A DNA stretch of 64,000 bases from Parabacteroides sp. (GTDB lineage Bacteria > Bacteroidota > Bacteroidia > Bacteroidales > Tannerellaceae). The DNA lies in assembly GCA_017481945.1 (NCBI GenBank), contig JAFUOJ010000031.1, positions 45,186-109,185 on the forward strand, written 5' to 3'. The notes beneath the pieces are model-generated. The model saw only the letters and a list, made by a program, of their open reading frames with translations. It did not search any database and was not told where the DNA came from. Position numbers and translations under genes: made by a program. Positions 12,741 through 21,205 of this stretch are shown piece after piece (positions within the stretch are counted from its first letter, which is position 1; each line of letters opens with the position of its first letter).

Positions 12741-13367
12741 TTACATGCCGAGAGATACTTTAGGTAATATCAAGTCAAGTAATAACTTTACCGATTCTTC
12801 TACACTCAATTTTGAAGTATCCAAAGATAAATCTGGAGACTCAGGAGCTTCAAATGGAGCAGAAATACCCGTAAAGTTTTTAATTTCTCCTCTACGAGCC
12901 TTAGCATATAACCCCTTTACATCTCTTTTTTCACACTCTTCTATGGGTGTACTTACATATATCTCTAAAAAATTTTCTTCTCCAATGATAGAAGCAGCCA
13001 TCTTTCTTAACTCATTATTTGGGCTAATAAAAGCGGCAATCGTTATAATACCTGTATCAACAAATAATTTACTAACCTCAGCAATACGACGAATATTTTC
13101 TACGCGATCCTCAGCTGAAAAGCCTAAGTTATTATTAATTCCACTACGGATATTGTCTCCATCTAAGATTCTACACAATAAACCACGTTGATGTAATTCT
13201 CGCTCTAAAGCTATTGCTATCGTACTTTTTCCCGAACCACTCAGTCCCGTAAACCAAACCATTACACTGCGTTGCTTCAATAAGGCCTCTTTATCTTCAC
13301 GGGTCATCATCTTCTCAAAAATAGGATAAATATACTGTTGCTCTGTATTTCTGTTCATTTGTTCCAT
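12741..13367 (-). CDS. cysC: Adenylyl-sulfate kinase
   Basis: CysC phosphorylates APS to PAPS. The Walker A motif GLSGSGKST, the RILDGDNIRSGINNNLGFS motif and the RRGEIKNFTGISAPFEAPESPDL segment are intact. Possible starts are the codon at 13400, which would overlap the permease stop by 13 bp, ATG 13367 and ATG 13358. I chose 13367 because it leaves a short gap, but this is uncertain. It lies 3' of the anion permease and 5' of cysD. Confidence 0.93.
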   Translation of the reverse strand: MEQMNRNTEQQYIYPIFEKMMTREDKEALLKQRSVMVWFTGLSGSGKSTIAIALERELHQRGLLCRILDGDNIRSGINNNLGFSAEDRVENIRRIAEVSKLFVDTGIITIAAFISPNNELRKMAASIIGEENFLEIYVSTPIEECEKRDVKGLYAKARRGEIKNFTGISAPFEAPESPDLSLDTSKLSVEESVKLLLDLILPKVSLGM

Positions 13368-13387
13368 TTTACGACTAACTAAATTGA

Positions 13388-14941
13388 TTAGAATTTCCAA
13401 ATCATTGGTACAACGAATACCGATATTAAAAATGCTATTATATTCAATGGTAAGCCTATTTTTACAAAATCAGTAAACTTATAACTACCAATACCTTGTA
13501 CAATTAAATTTGTTTGATATCCAATCGGTGTACTAAAACTTGCAGAAGCAGCCATACAAATCACAACAAAAAATGGTGTAGGATCTACTCCTAATTGAGT
13601 TGCAACCGATAAAGCAATAGGAAAACCTAAAGCAGCTGCAGCATTATTCGTAATTAATTCTGTAAAAACATTCGTAATAATAAAGACAATAGCTAATAAT
13701 GCATACGGTCCTAAACTACCTGATAACCCAATAATATTACGGGCTATTAAATCAGCAAAACCGGAATTTTCCATTGCTTTACTAATAGCAAAAGCACATG
13801 CAATCGTTATCAAGATATCCCAAGATATATATTTAGTATATTTTTTAGGAGGAAATATCTTTGTCCATGCCATAATAATAGTAGTAATACATACAAAGAA
13901 AAACATATCCAAACGAATAGAAGGGAAAGCTTCTTTCACAAAAGGTAATTCTCCAATTGTTGCTCCTGTAATCATAAAAACCAATAAACCTAAAGCAAAC
14001 CAACGTTTTCCTCGAGAAACAGGTTCAGGTTCATTATCACTTCCATTTGCTAATAACAAAAAGACGCTAGATTCACCCCAAGTTGGAATAAATGTATCAT
14101 CAGCCCAAAGGACTAATGTATCTCCTTCCTGCAACCGTACTTTATCTAAATCACGAGTAAACCGTTGTCCTCCACTCTTCACTTCTTTAACAATCGCTCC
14201 ATAATGACGGGTGAAATTAAATTCACCTAATGTCTTATTTATACCGGGGAAACGTGCGCCAATCACAGCCTCAACACGATGGAGATTTCCTCTATCGCTC
14301 TCTTCATCCTCCTCTACATTACTAACACGAGAGTCTGGAAGTAATCGCTTAGAAAATAAAAACAGGTATAACATTCCTGCCAAAGCAATAATAACACCGA
14401 CTTTTCCTAACTCAAACATAGTAAATCCTTCATAACCGGCCTCTAACACCATTCCATGTACTACTAAATTTGTAGATGTACCGATTAAAGTACAAATTCC
14501 ACCTAAAATAGTCACATAAGAAAGAGGAATTAGAAACTTTGTCGCAGGAAGATTCACAGATTCAGCCCAACGTTTAATAATTGGAGCAAAAATTACAACG
14601 ACAGGTGTGTTATTCAAAAATGCAGAAATAAAGGCGATAGATGGTAACATCCGTAACTGAGCTCTGAAAATAGTAGTCTTACCACTTGGTAAAAGTTTCT
14701 TAATAATATGTCCTAAAGCTCCGCTTTGACGAACACCTTCACTAACAAGAAAAAGTAAACCTACCGTAATCATTCCTTTATTACTAAATCCCTCCAACAT
14801 TTCTTTTGGAGTTAAGATTCCCGCACATAAAAATAGAACTACTACAGTAAGTAAGACCATCCCTGGTCTCATCTTATCCCATATCAAAGCTGCTAACATA
14901 CCAATTAATGCTAACAGCACAAATATTATTTCAAAACTCAT
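13388..14941 (-). CDS. SLC13/DASS-family anion permease, probable sulfate importer
   Basis: The 517-residue inner-membrane protein has two sets of hydrophobic helices with the signatures FLNNTPVVVIFAPI and GTSTNLVVHG in the first and ITNNAAAALGFPI and FSTPIGYQTNLIV in the second. Between them is a soluble RCK_C/TrkA_C-type domain (IGARFPGINKTLGEF to LQEGDTLVLWADD). This arrangement is common in sulfate permeases placed with cysDNC, and sulfate as substrate is inferred from that context. It has its own -7 box at 14977-14984. Confidence 0.9.
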   Translation of the reverse strand: MSFEIIFVLLALIGMLAALIWDKMRPGMVLLTVVVLFLCAGILTPKEMLEGFSNKGMITVGLLFLVSEGVRQSGALGHIIKKLLPSGKTTIFRAQLRMLPSIAFISAFLNNTPVVVIFAPIIKRWAESVNLPATKFLIPLSYVTILGGICTLIGTSTNLVVHGMVLEAGYEGFTMFELGKVGVIIALAGMLYLFLFSKRLLPDSRVSNVEEDEESDRGNLHRVEAVIGARFPGINKTLGEFNFTRHYGAIVKEVKSGGQRFTRDLDKVRLQEGDTLVLWADDTFIPTWGESSVFLLLANGSDNEPEPVSRGKRWFALGLLVFMITGATIGELPFVKEAFPSIRLDMFFFVCITTIIMAWTKIFPPKKYTKYISWDILITIACAFAISKAMENSGFADLIARNIIGLSGSLGPYALLAIVFIITNVFTELITNNAAAALGFPIALSVATQLGVDPTPFFVVICMAASASFSTPIGYQTNLIVQGIGSYKFTDFVKIGLPLNIIAFLISVFVVPMIWKF

Positions 14942-14976
14942 GTTCCTTTTCTGTAAGATGTTTTCCCGAAAAAGTG

Positions 14977-14984
14977 CAAATGTA
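14977..14984 (-). promoter_or_regulatory. -7 box of the permease-cysCDN-sulfotransferase operon
   Basis: Minus-strand TACATTTG lies 36 bp upstream of the permease ATG. No clear TTG is found at the ideal spacing. An inverted repeat (AGAATCTT, 17 nt, AAGATTCT) at 14988-15020 overlaps the expected -33 region and could be an operator. Confidence 0.5.
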
Positions 14985-15126
14985 ATAAGAATCTTAAAGT
15001 TAAACGAACTCCAAGATTCTATTTTTCACATTTATCTTACTTACAGACCAAAAGATTCAGTAAACAGAACAACTATTTATCTATTAAAAGAGCACTTTCA
15101 ATTCAGTACACAACTTCACCCTATAC

Positions 15127-15951
15127 TTATACCGGTTTAGGTTTAACTATGAACCACGGATTATGTAAATCTTCTTTATTATATCGTAAAGGTGTTTTCT
15201 CATCTATATGATATACCTCACATCCGGCAGCTTTTGCTATCGCATGACCTGCAGCTGTATCCCATTCCATTGTAGGAGCAAAACGAGGATAAACATCAGC
15301 TGCCCCATCAGCAACCAAACATATTTTTAAACTACTACCACTGCTAATTAAAGTAACAGGTTGTCCTTGTTTACGTAAATTCTGAATAAATGCAGTCGTC
15401 TCCTCTGATTGATGAGAGCGAGAAGCGACCACAACAATACCTTGATGTCCCATAGTAACAGGTAGCCGAACTGCTTGTGCAAGAATATCATCTACCGCAG
15501 GCTGATTTGCACTATCTATTCCTGTAATCTTAAAAGCACCTTGTAAATTAGAAGCAAAATATAATTCCTTTCTAACGGGTACATAAATAACCCCTAAAAC
15601 AGGAACACCTTTCTCTACCAAGGCAATATTGACAGTAAATTCTCCATTTCTTTTTATAAACTCTTTTGTTCCATCCAATGGATCAACAATCCAAAGAGTA
15701 TTCCATTCCGAACGTTCTGAAAAAGGTATTTCTTTTCCTTCTTCACTTAACACGGGAAAAGGTGTTACCGATAAAGCTAAAGATATTATTTTATGAGCTC
15801 TTTTATCTGCTTTTGTCAAAGGAGAGTCATCCGCTTTCTTCTCAATTTCAAAATTAGCATTTGGATCTGTATATACATCCATGATAGCTTTACCCGCATC
15901 AAGAGCTGCTCGTATTGCAATATAAAGGTATTTAGAATTATCACTTGCCAT
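15127..15951 (-). CDS. cysQ: 3'(2'),5'-bisphosphate nucleotidase
   Basis: CysQ hydrolyses PAP, the inhibitory by-product of sulfotransferases, to AMP, and can also dephosphorylate PAPS. The 274-residue product has the Mg/Li-sensitive inositol-monophosphatase-like signatures DSPLTKADKRAH, SEEG, WIVDPLDGTKEFI and MEWDTAAGHAI. The frame is open to 16005, but ATG 15951 matches the family start and follows a strong promoter. Its place ahead of the sulfate-activation genes fits PAP removal during sulfonation. Confidence 0.95.
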   Translation of the reverse strand: MASDNSKYLYIAIRAALDAGKAIMDVYTDPNANFEIEKKADDSPLTKADKRAHKIISLALSVTPFPVLSEEGKEIPFSERSEWNTLWIVDPLDGTKEFIKRNGEFTVNIALVEKGVPVLGVIYVPVRKELYFASNLQGAFKITGIDSANQPAVDDILAQAVRLPVTMGHQGIVVVASRSHQSEETTAFIQNLRKQGQPVTLISSGSSLKICLVADGAADVYPRFAPTMEWDTAAGHAIAKAAGCEVYHIDEKTPLRYNKEDLHNPWFIVKPKPV

Positions 15952-15975
15952 AATCGTATTCTTTACGTTTAAACA

Positions 15976-16005
15976 CAAATGTAAAGACTTTCTTTTAATA
16001 ACCAA
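15976..16005 (-). promoter_or_regulatory. cysQ promoter
   Basis: Minus-strand TTG (16005-16003), a 19-bp spacer and TACATTTG (15983-15976) match the Bacteroidetes vegetative promoter. It ends 25 bp before the cysQ ATG. Confidence 0.75.
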
Positions 16006-16138
16006 GACTAAAAATTCATTTTTCCACCTAAATTAGTTACATTTGAAATATCATCAGGAAGAATACTATTTATACGGAGATACCGGTTTAACTCATATAG
16101 TTAAAACAGACCGTTAAGCCAATATCCTATAAAAAAAG

Positions 16139-16186
16139 AGCAAGGTACCAGGATCTAAACCTGCCCCTGCTCCCAAAACAGAGTAA
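16139..16186 (-). repeat. Decayed copy of the tRNA-Pro 3' half (probable attachment-site remnant)
   Basis: The plus strand contains GGTACCAGGAT, AACCTG and CCCCTGCTCCCAAA in the order seen in the intact tRNA-Pro gene at 24618-24692, in the same orientation, with a 3-4 nt gap and a few substitutions. It covers the T-arm and anticodon loop; no D-arm or 5' acceptor strand is visible. A T-run follows on the minus strand. The rest of 16010-16465 shows no gene. Confidence 0.65.
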
Positions 16187-16465
16187 ATTTACTAAGATAA
16201 TCATAGTTTTCAATCTGATTACCAAGTATTTCACTCAATAGAACAAGATGTTACACTTCTTACAGTTTACATGATATGCAAACTGCGACTTATTAGAAAT
16301 TAAACTAATAAATTCTTATCAATTCTAATTACCGCTACAAAGATAACTATTATTCCCATTATTATCAATGTTCTTATACCATAAATTATCAATCGACTAT
16401 ATCTTTTTTCAACGTTTCAACCTACCACCAGATCGGTATATTGTAGCTTTCTAATTACTCAATAT

Positions 16466-17137
16466 TTATAGCATTATCAGTTCTTTAATCAATTTATCCA
16501 CTCCCTTTGTCGCACTTTCCTTTATACGTACGAATCCATTGGGTACTTCCTTACTATTCGGGGCAATGATAAACTTCGGTACTTTGGAGTGCGCATAGTC
16601 AACTAAATTTGCGGCTGGATGAACGGTAAGCGAAGTTCCAATTACCACGAATATATCTGCTTCTTTAACATAATCCATTGCAACCTCCATTGCATAAACG
16701 TATTCTCCAAACCATACGATGAATGGTCTAAGTTGAGAGCCATCCTCTGCTTTATCTCCTAAACATATCGGTTTGTCTAAAGGATAGTCCTTTATGCAAC
16801 ATGGATTCAATCTATCTTTGGAAGATGTTACCTTTGTCAGTTCTCCATGCAAATGAATAACGTGTGTACTGCCTGCTCTTTCATGCAGATTATCCACATT
16901 CTGTGTAAGAATAGTAACATCATACCATTTCTCCAATTCAACCAACATTTTGTGTGCATGGTTTGGCTCTACTCCCAACAACTGCTTCCTGCGATAATTG
17001 TAAAAGTCGAGAACGGCTTGCGGATTCTCCTCAAATCCTGCTACACTTGCCAATTTCTCTGCATCGTTATTCTTCCACAATCCGTTATCATCCCGAAATG
17101 TAGCCAACCCACTTTCGGCACTTATTCCTGCCACCAC
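16466..17137 (-). CDS. Sir2-family NAD-dependent deacylase with a damaged 5' end
   Basis: Sirtuins use NAD+ to remove acyl groups from lysine. The core is present: SAESGLATFRDDNGLW, TQNVDNLHERAGS, catalytic His in HLHGEL, RPFIVWFGE and VVIGTSLTVHPAANL. The frame opens only at GTG codons and begins VVAGISAES, lacking the first Gly of the GAG NAD-binding motif and about ten N-terminal residues. An ATG at 17162 is in another frame; removing one G from the GGTGGTGGC tract near 17135 joins them and restores GAGIS. It is probably a frameshifted, decaying gene, unless this is a sequencing error or the GTG start works. Confidence 0.75.
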   Translation of the reverse strand: MVAGISAESGLATFRDDNGLWKNNDAEKLASVAGFEENPQAVLDFYNYRRKQLLGVEPNHAHKMLVELEKWYDVTILTQNVDNLHERAGSTHVIHLHGELTKVTSSKDRLNPCCIKDYPLDKPICLGDKAEDGSQLRPFIVWFGEYVYAMEVAMDYVKEADIFVVIGTSLTVHPAANLVDYAHSKVPKFIIAPNSKEVPNGFVRIKESATKGVDKLIKELIML

Positions 17138-17213
17138 CTTTTGACGAAGTGTTTTTCTCCATTATTATGATAAGTAACTATTGAATCATTACCATTATAT
17201 ATAATCCGCTTGC

Positions 17214-17735
17214 CTAAGCTGTCCCAAAAACAATAATAAAATTCTTTTTATAAAGTTGTAAATTTCCATTTGTTGTTTTATAGAAATCCTTTTGATTACC
17301 GTTATACCCAGCCCAAAGACTAATAATCAATAATTTATTTGTAAAATCCAATTCTGTCCATTCATCAAACATTGGATATCTATAATTCTCACTGATTCGA
17401 TTGTAAGCTGTATCTATTTCCCAATCACCATTCGAGGATAATTTATGAGGAATATAGACAGTTAAAAATCTTTGTCCAGCTAATGGATGTGTAGTTATCA
17501 ATTCTTTTTCATCATCAAAATTTATATCTAAATAGAAAGATTTATATTCTTTAAAATCCTCCAATTTTATGTTGCTTGATTTGATATCAACCTCCACATC
17601 TGATAACAGAAACGTCGAATCTGAAATAAAGTTCATGCTATTTCCCACATGTAAATTATTAACCATTTGTTTTCCTTGTTGCTTGCAAGCTGATAATATC
17701 AGCAAACAGCCGATGGTAAATAATAGTTTCTTCAT
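17214..17735 (-). CDS. Lipoprotein of unknown function
   Basis: The 173-residue product has a lipoprotein signal peptide (LLFTIGCLLILSACKQQG). The mature region contains FYLDINFDDEKELITTHPLAGQRFLTVYIP, a DxNFDD-type stretch that recalls calcium-binding or VCBS-like loops, and an aromatic C-terminus. I do not recognise the family. It overlaps the ADP-ribosylglycohydrolase stop by 4 bp and so is co-translated with it, but it is visibly more AT-rich than the genes upstream. Confidence 0.6.
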   Translation of the reverse strand: MKKLLFTIGCLLILSACKQQGKQMVNNLHVGNSMNFISDSTFLLSDVEVDIKSSNIKLEDFKEYKSFYLDINFDDEKELITTHPLAGQRFLTVYIPHKLSSNGDWEIDTAYNRISENYRYPMFDEWTELDFTNKLLIISLWAGYNGNQKDFYKTTNGNLQLYKKNFIIVFGTA

Positions 17736-18676
17736 TTCTCTACAAATTTCTGATAAAACTTCTGCATTACCTCTATAAACTCATTCGGAAGTATTTTCAG
17801 TACCTCCTTCCTGATATGCTCCGGTACACCACCGTAAAAGGCTTCAGCGATGCCTCCCGTAATGGCTCCCATTGTATCAGCATCGCCACCCAATGAAACC
17901 GCCAACCGAATGGAACTTTCGTAATCGGTACTCTCCAAGAAAGCGATGATGGATTCAGGTACCGTACCTTGACAACTTTCGTTGAATTGATAAGCGGGAC
18001 GTATTTCATCACAAGTTCTACTAAGGTCATAGCCGAAATAATCCTCTATATATTCCTTGATTTCCTGTTTACTTTTACCGGTACGAGCCAAAAAGATACA
18101 GGCTGCCGTAGCCTGTGCACCTTTGATACCTTCGGGATGATTGTGCGTAATCTCTGCACTTTGTCTGGCAGCTTCCAATGTTTCTTCCAAAGTATCAAAA
18201 GCCCAACCTACAGGACTGACACGCATGGCAGAGCCATTGCCCCAACTATTATAAGGTTGTGGATCGTAAGCGTGAAGCCATTCCCAGAACATTCCGCCAT
18301 AACCTGCAGGATAACGATTGCCAAAATCTTGCATTATTCCCAACAAGCTATCTCCACTTAATAACCATTCCGCATTAGCTACAGTCATAACCGTATCGTC
18401 CGTATATCCAGAAGAATCGCTGAATAATGGGAATGTCGTTTCTTTAAATGGTCTGAACTCATAAACAGAGCCTATGATGTCTCCTGCAATAGCACCAAGC
18501 AACAGATTCCCTTTAGGTGGAATTTCTTTACCTCTGCCAATGCCATTTCGTACACTCGTTCCTGTACATCGACAAATCTTTTTTAAAGAATGGTCTTTCT
18601 GTTCTTTGGGCTGTATTTTCTTCAGGGCTTCTTCCTTTCTGAAAGCGGAAGCCAATATTTCTCTAATCTTGTTCAT
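17732..18676 (-). CDS. ADP-ribosylglycohydrolase-family protein
   Basis: The family removes ADP-ribose from modified side chains or from ADP-ribosylated small molecules, using two Mg ions. GAIAGDIIGSVYEFRP and the metal-binding YTDDTVMT motif near the start, and SLGGDADTMGAITGGIAEAFYG near the end, are all present. An extension of about 55 residues precedes the catalytic domain and is rich in Lys and Glu with no recognisable motif. It lies between the PP2C phosphatase (17 bp) and the lipoprotein (4-bp overlap), so it is part of the phosphosignalling operon. Confidence 0.9.
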   Translation of the reverse strand: MNKIREILASAFRKEEALKKIQPKEQKDHSLKKICRCTGTSVRNGIGRGKEIPPKGNLLLGAIAGDIIGSVYEFRPFKETTFPLFSDSSGYTDDTVMTVANAEWLLSGDSLLGIMQDFGNRYPAGYGGMFWEWLHAYDPQPYNSWGNGSAMRVSPVGWAFDTLEETLEAARQSAEITHNHPEGIKGAQATAACIFLARTGKSKQEIKEYIEDYFGYDLSRTCDEIRPAYQFNESCQGTVPESIIAFLESTDYESSIRLAVSLGGDADTMGAITGGIAEAFYGGVPEHIRKEVLKILPNEFIEVMQKFYQKFVEK

Positions 18677-18693
18677 ACTATTTACAATTTTGT

Positions 18694-19584
18694 TTACCCC
18701 CCAAAAAACTTCTGAAGAAATCTTTTAAGACCTCCCTCTTGTCTTTTATGTAAAGAATCTTCTTCCATTTCCAATACCACTCCGGCTACCATATATTCGC
18801 TGTTGGTTGTTTCATTTTTTTCTAACACCACATTCTCTACTGGAATCAGATAACAGGTATAATTATCCTTAGTATTGCCGTCACATACTTGCTTGATAGC
18901 TTCCAACTTTTGTGAATCGTTCAGCTTTTTGTTCGATAATACTTTACAAAGCTTTTCGTTGGTCAATTGCTCCAATACCCCGTCGCTGCACAAGAAAAAA
19001 TAATCCCCTTTCTTGATATCACTGAAAGAGAATACATCCGCCTTGTGCCGTCGTTCCAAATTGGGCTGCATGGCACGGGTGATTATATTCTTCTGTGGAA
19101 AGTTTACGGCCTCTTCTTCCGTCAGTTCACCGGCACGAAGTAAATCGTTTACCAACGAGTGGTCGGAAGATTGATAGACAATACCCGACTCCGGACGAAT
19201 GTGATAGATACGGCTGTCCCCGATATGAGCCACCAAATAACCTTTCCGGTGAAGATACAGACAAGTCATGGTTGTTCCCATCTTCTTCAGTCCCCCCGTA
19301 TCCTTTTTGTCCAACTCGTTATAAGCATATTCCAAAGCTTCCTTGAACAAGTCCGGTGTCAGCACTCCGTCTTCGGGCTGGTGATTCTCGAAATATCTTC
19401 CGAGGGCTTCGCATACGGTGGCACTCGCCACCTCCCCATGTTCATGCCCACCCATACCATCACAAAGGATAAAGAAACGATTTTTGGCATTCACTTCTTT
19501 GGCCGAAGGATAAATGCAATCTTCCTGGTTATCTTTCTTCCCTATCTCGCTGAAGCTGAGCGGTTGTCTGATCGTTATCTTCAT
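18694..19584 (-). CDS. PP2C-family Ser/Thr protein phosphatase
   Basis: The 296-residue cytoplasmic enzyme should reverse the kinase encoded upstream. The PP2C metal-binding motifs are intact: KDNQEDC, FFILCDGMGGHEHGE, VAHIGDSRIYHI, FFLCSDGVLEQL and the final DNYTCYLIPV Asp. A C-terminal tail of about 45 residues ends EEGGLKRFLQKFFGG-like, amphipathic and possibly membrane- or partner-binding. It is 5 bp after the zinc-ribbon FHA gene, in the kinase/FHA/phosphatase trio typical of bacterial Ser/Thr signalling. Confidence 0.93.
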   Translation of the reverse strand: MKITIRQPLSFSEIGKKDNQEDCIYPSAKEVNAKNRFFILCDGMGGHEHGEVASATVCEALGRYFENHQPEDGVLTPDLFKEALEYAYNELDKKDTGGLKKMGTTMTCLYLHRKGYLVAHIGDSRIYHIRPESGIVYQSSDHSLVNDLLRAGELTEEEAVNFPQKNIITRAMQPNLERRHKADVFSFSDIKKGDYFFLCSDGVLEQLTNEKLCKVLSNKKLNDSQKLEAIKQVCDGNTKDNYTCYLIPVENVVLEKNETTNSEYMVAGVVLEMEEDSLHKRQEGGLKRFLQKFFGG

Positions 19585-19589
19585 AAGGA

Positions 19590-20138
19590 TTATACAATTT
19601 TTGTAGCTTCTTCGTCCGTTTCTTCCAAATAGATATCTGTCTTTCCCAAAGTCAGCTTGTCTCCAAAATTCAGTACTAAAATGTCATTCCTTTGGATAGG
19701 TTTTCCATTCAAGATGATGATATTCTTTGAATTGATTTCCACCAAGTGATGTTCTATACCATGAGCCGTTTTTACTACATCTATTTGCAGATGACGCCGA
19801 CTCATGTACGGGTCTTGAGTTATTTGAATATCCGCCTTTCCGCTTTGGGCGATACGACCAATGACATTTGTACCCAATCTCAACGGACACCGTTGGTTGG
19901 TGGAAACCACCCTAATTTGTCCCAAGTCTGACTTCTGTTGCATCAGATGTCCCGGCAACAGAGTAGCTTCCTTGTCACTGCCCTGGCCGCCTTTGGCAGC
20001 TGTACCGCCTTGATAGACATTGGCCGTAGCCTTGAAGTGGCAGATAGGACATTCCACAATCTTCTCCTGATAACCCGGTACCTCCGGAAAGGAGAGCCGG
20101 GTTCTACAATTCGGACATACCAAAAATATCTTTCCCAT
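19590..20138 (-). CDS. FHA-domain protein with N-terminal zinc ribbon
   Basis: Residues 1-40 form a zinc ribbon (VCPNCRTRL and VECPICHF). An FHA domain follows (RLGTNVIGRIAQSGKADIQI, MSRRHLQI, NSKNIIILNGKPI), which reads phosphothreonine peptides. The protein ends EEATKIV: Thr179 has Val at +3, matching the FHA pThr+3 preference and resembling motifs in the neighbouring kinase and EF-hand-like protein. It may bind phosphorylated partners or its own phosphorylated tail. It is 11 bp after the EF-hand-like gene and 5 bp before PP2C. Confidence 0.88.
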   Translation of the reverse strand: MGKIFLVCPNCRTRLSFPEVPGYQEKIVECPICHFKATANVYQGGTAAKGGQGSDKEATLLPGHLMQQKSDLGQIRVVSTNQRCPLRLGTNVIGRIAQSGKADIQITQDPYMSRRHLQIDVVKTAHGIEHHLVEINSKNIIILNGKPIQRNDILVLNFGDKLTLGKTDIYLEETDEEATKIV

Positions 20139-20149
20139 ACGCGATCTGT

Positions 20150-21076
20150 TTATGCCATTGAACTTACATCCGTATCATTCACATAGTCGGGCATACCTTC
20201 ATTGCTAGCCAACATCATACGCGAATCTTGACTGGCTGCCAAGTGTTGTTGTAAATCAGCTGTACTAATTTGTGCTTCCGAAACATTATACACTTCGTTT
20301 TCTGAGATTTGACCATCGTGGTTCTCATCTACTAAAATTACATCCATCATGCCGTTATTGTCCACATCCACCAGCAGAGCTTGGTCACCTTCTATTTCAA
20401 TGGCTGCTACAGTCATTGGATTTCCTTGCGGGTCGGTCATAGCCTCTACACCAAGCACTTTGACCTCTCCATGATTGGATTGCTCACCCACCATTTCCGT
20501 ATTTGCTGGCATGGCGTTTTCTTCCGCAGAAGTATGGGGCGTCGGTCTCGTTTCAGCCTGTTCTCCCATTACCGCCTGATAGTCAATCTTTGACTGATAT
20601 TCTGCCCGTTCGCTGGCCGACATATTGTCCCATTCTTCCTCGTAATAAGTACTGTACACATGGCCTCTCCATTCAAAAGCACCGCCTGCACCCACTTGGG
20701 CACGAGCATCAGCAAAGGCTTTGGCAAATGAAGCGTCATCATCCACTTGGGCGATACGTATACCTTCATCGGTGGCCAATAATACTTCTTCAGGATTGGG
20801 TGCCGGTTGAGGAGTTTCCGCGGCTATTATTGCAGTAGCTGCTGCTTGTTCTTGCACAACTTCAGCCTCTTGAGTTGCGACAGCTTCCTCCATTTCTATA
20901 GGAGGTACCAGCTCTTCTTCCTTACCCGAGCCGGCAGCCATTGCACTACCTGCTACACCACTTGCCACACCTGCAGCAAAACCACCGGCTGCGTAGGCAG
21001 CCTTCTCACCGTTACCAACTTTCTTTACCTTGGTCTCTTCTTGTTGATCAATTACTTTAGTCTCTTCGCTATTCAT
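20150..21076 (-). CDS. Gly/Ala-rich protein with EF-hand-like loops, unknown function
   Basis: The 308-residue protein begins EETKVIDQQEETKVKKV, with two Thr motifs of the type FHA domains bind after phosphorylation. A Gly/Ala stretch (AAYAAGGFAAGVASGVAG, about 27-48) could insert into a membrane. An acidic, Pro/Gln-rich linker leads to a conserved-looking segment FEWRGHVYSTYYEEEWDNM. Near 230-260 are two calcium-loop-like motifs, DVDNNGMMD and DENHDGQISENE. I do not recognise the family. Its own upstream 21-bp-spaced repeats and its place before FHA and PP2C suggest it is a substrate or scaffold of the kinase. Confidence 0.75.
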   Translation of the reverse strand: MNSEETKVIDQQEETKVKKVGNGEKAAYAAGGFAAGVASGVAGSAMAAGSGKEEELVPPIEMEEAVATQEAEVVQEQAAATAIIAAETPQPAPNPEEVLLATDEGIRIAQVDDDASFAKAFADARAQVGAGGAFEWRGHVYSTYYEEEWDNMSASERAEYQSKIDYQAVMGEQAETRPTPHTSAEENAMPANTEMVGEQSNHGEVKVLGVEAMTDPQGNPMTVAAIEIEGDQALLVDVDNNGMMDVILVDENHDGQISENEVYNVSEAQISTADLQQHLAASQDSRMMLASNEGMPDYVNDTDVSSMA

Positions 21077-21107
21077 ACTATTTCGTTTTTTTATTATTAT
21101 TCTGCTG

Positions 21108-21184
21108 TAAATATATGCGGTCTACCTCATTGTGGCAGCATACTTTAGGGGATAATGGATGAAATGGGGGGATTGGGTGATGAA
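21108..21184 (-). promoter_or_regulatory. Probable activator-dependent promoter of the EF-hand-like gene
   Basis: A degenerate -7 box (minus-strand TATATTTA, 21108-21115) has two direct GATGAA copies upstream, at 21158-21163 and 21179-21184, 21 bp apart. The first belongs to TAATGGATGAAATG, repeated exactly upstream of the kinase gene. Spacing from box to repeat is 43 bp, against 42 bp at the kinase gene. Confidence 0.5.
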
Positions 21185-21205
21185 TTAAATCAATCACGCT
21201 TCGCT

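Noticed and set aside
16139-16186. A functional second tRNA-Pro gene
   Set aside because: There is no D-arm or 5' acceptor strand, and the T-loop is mutated.
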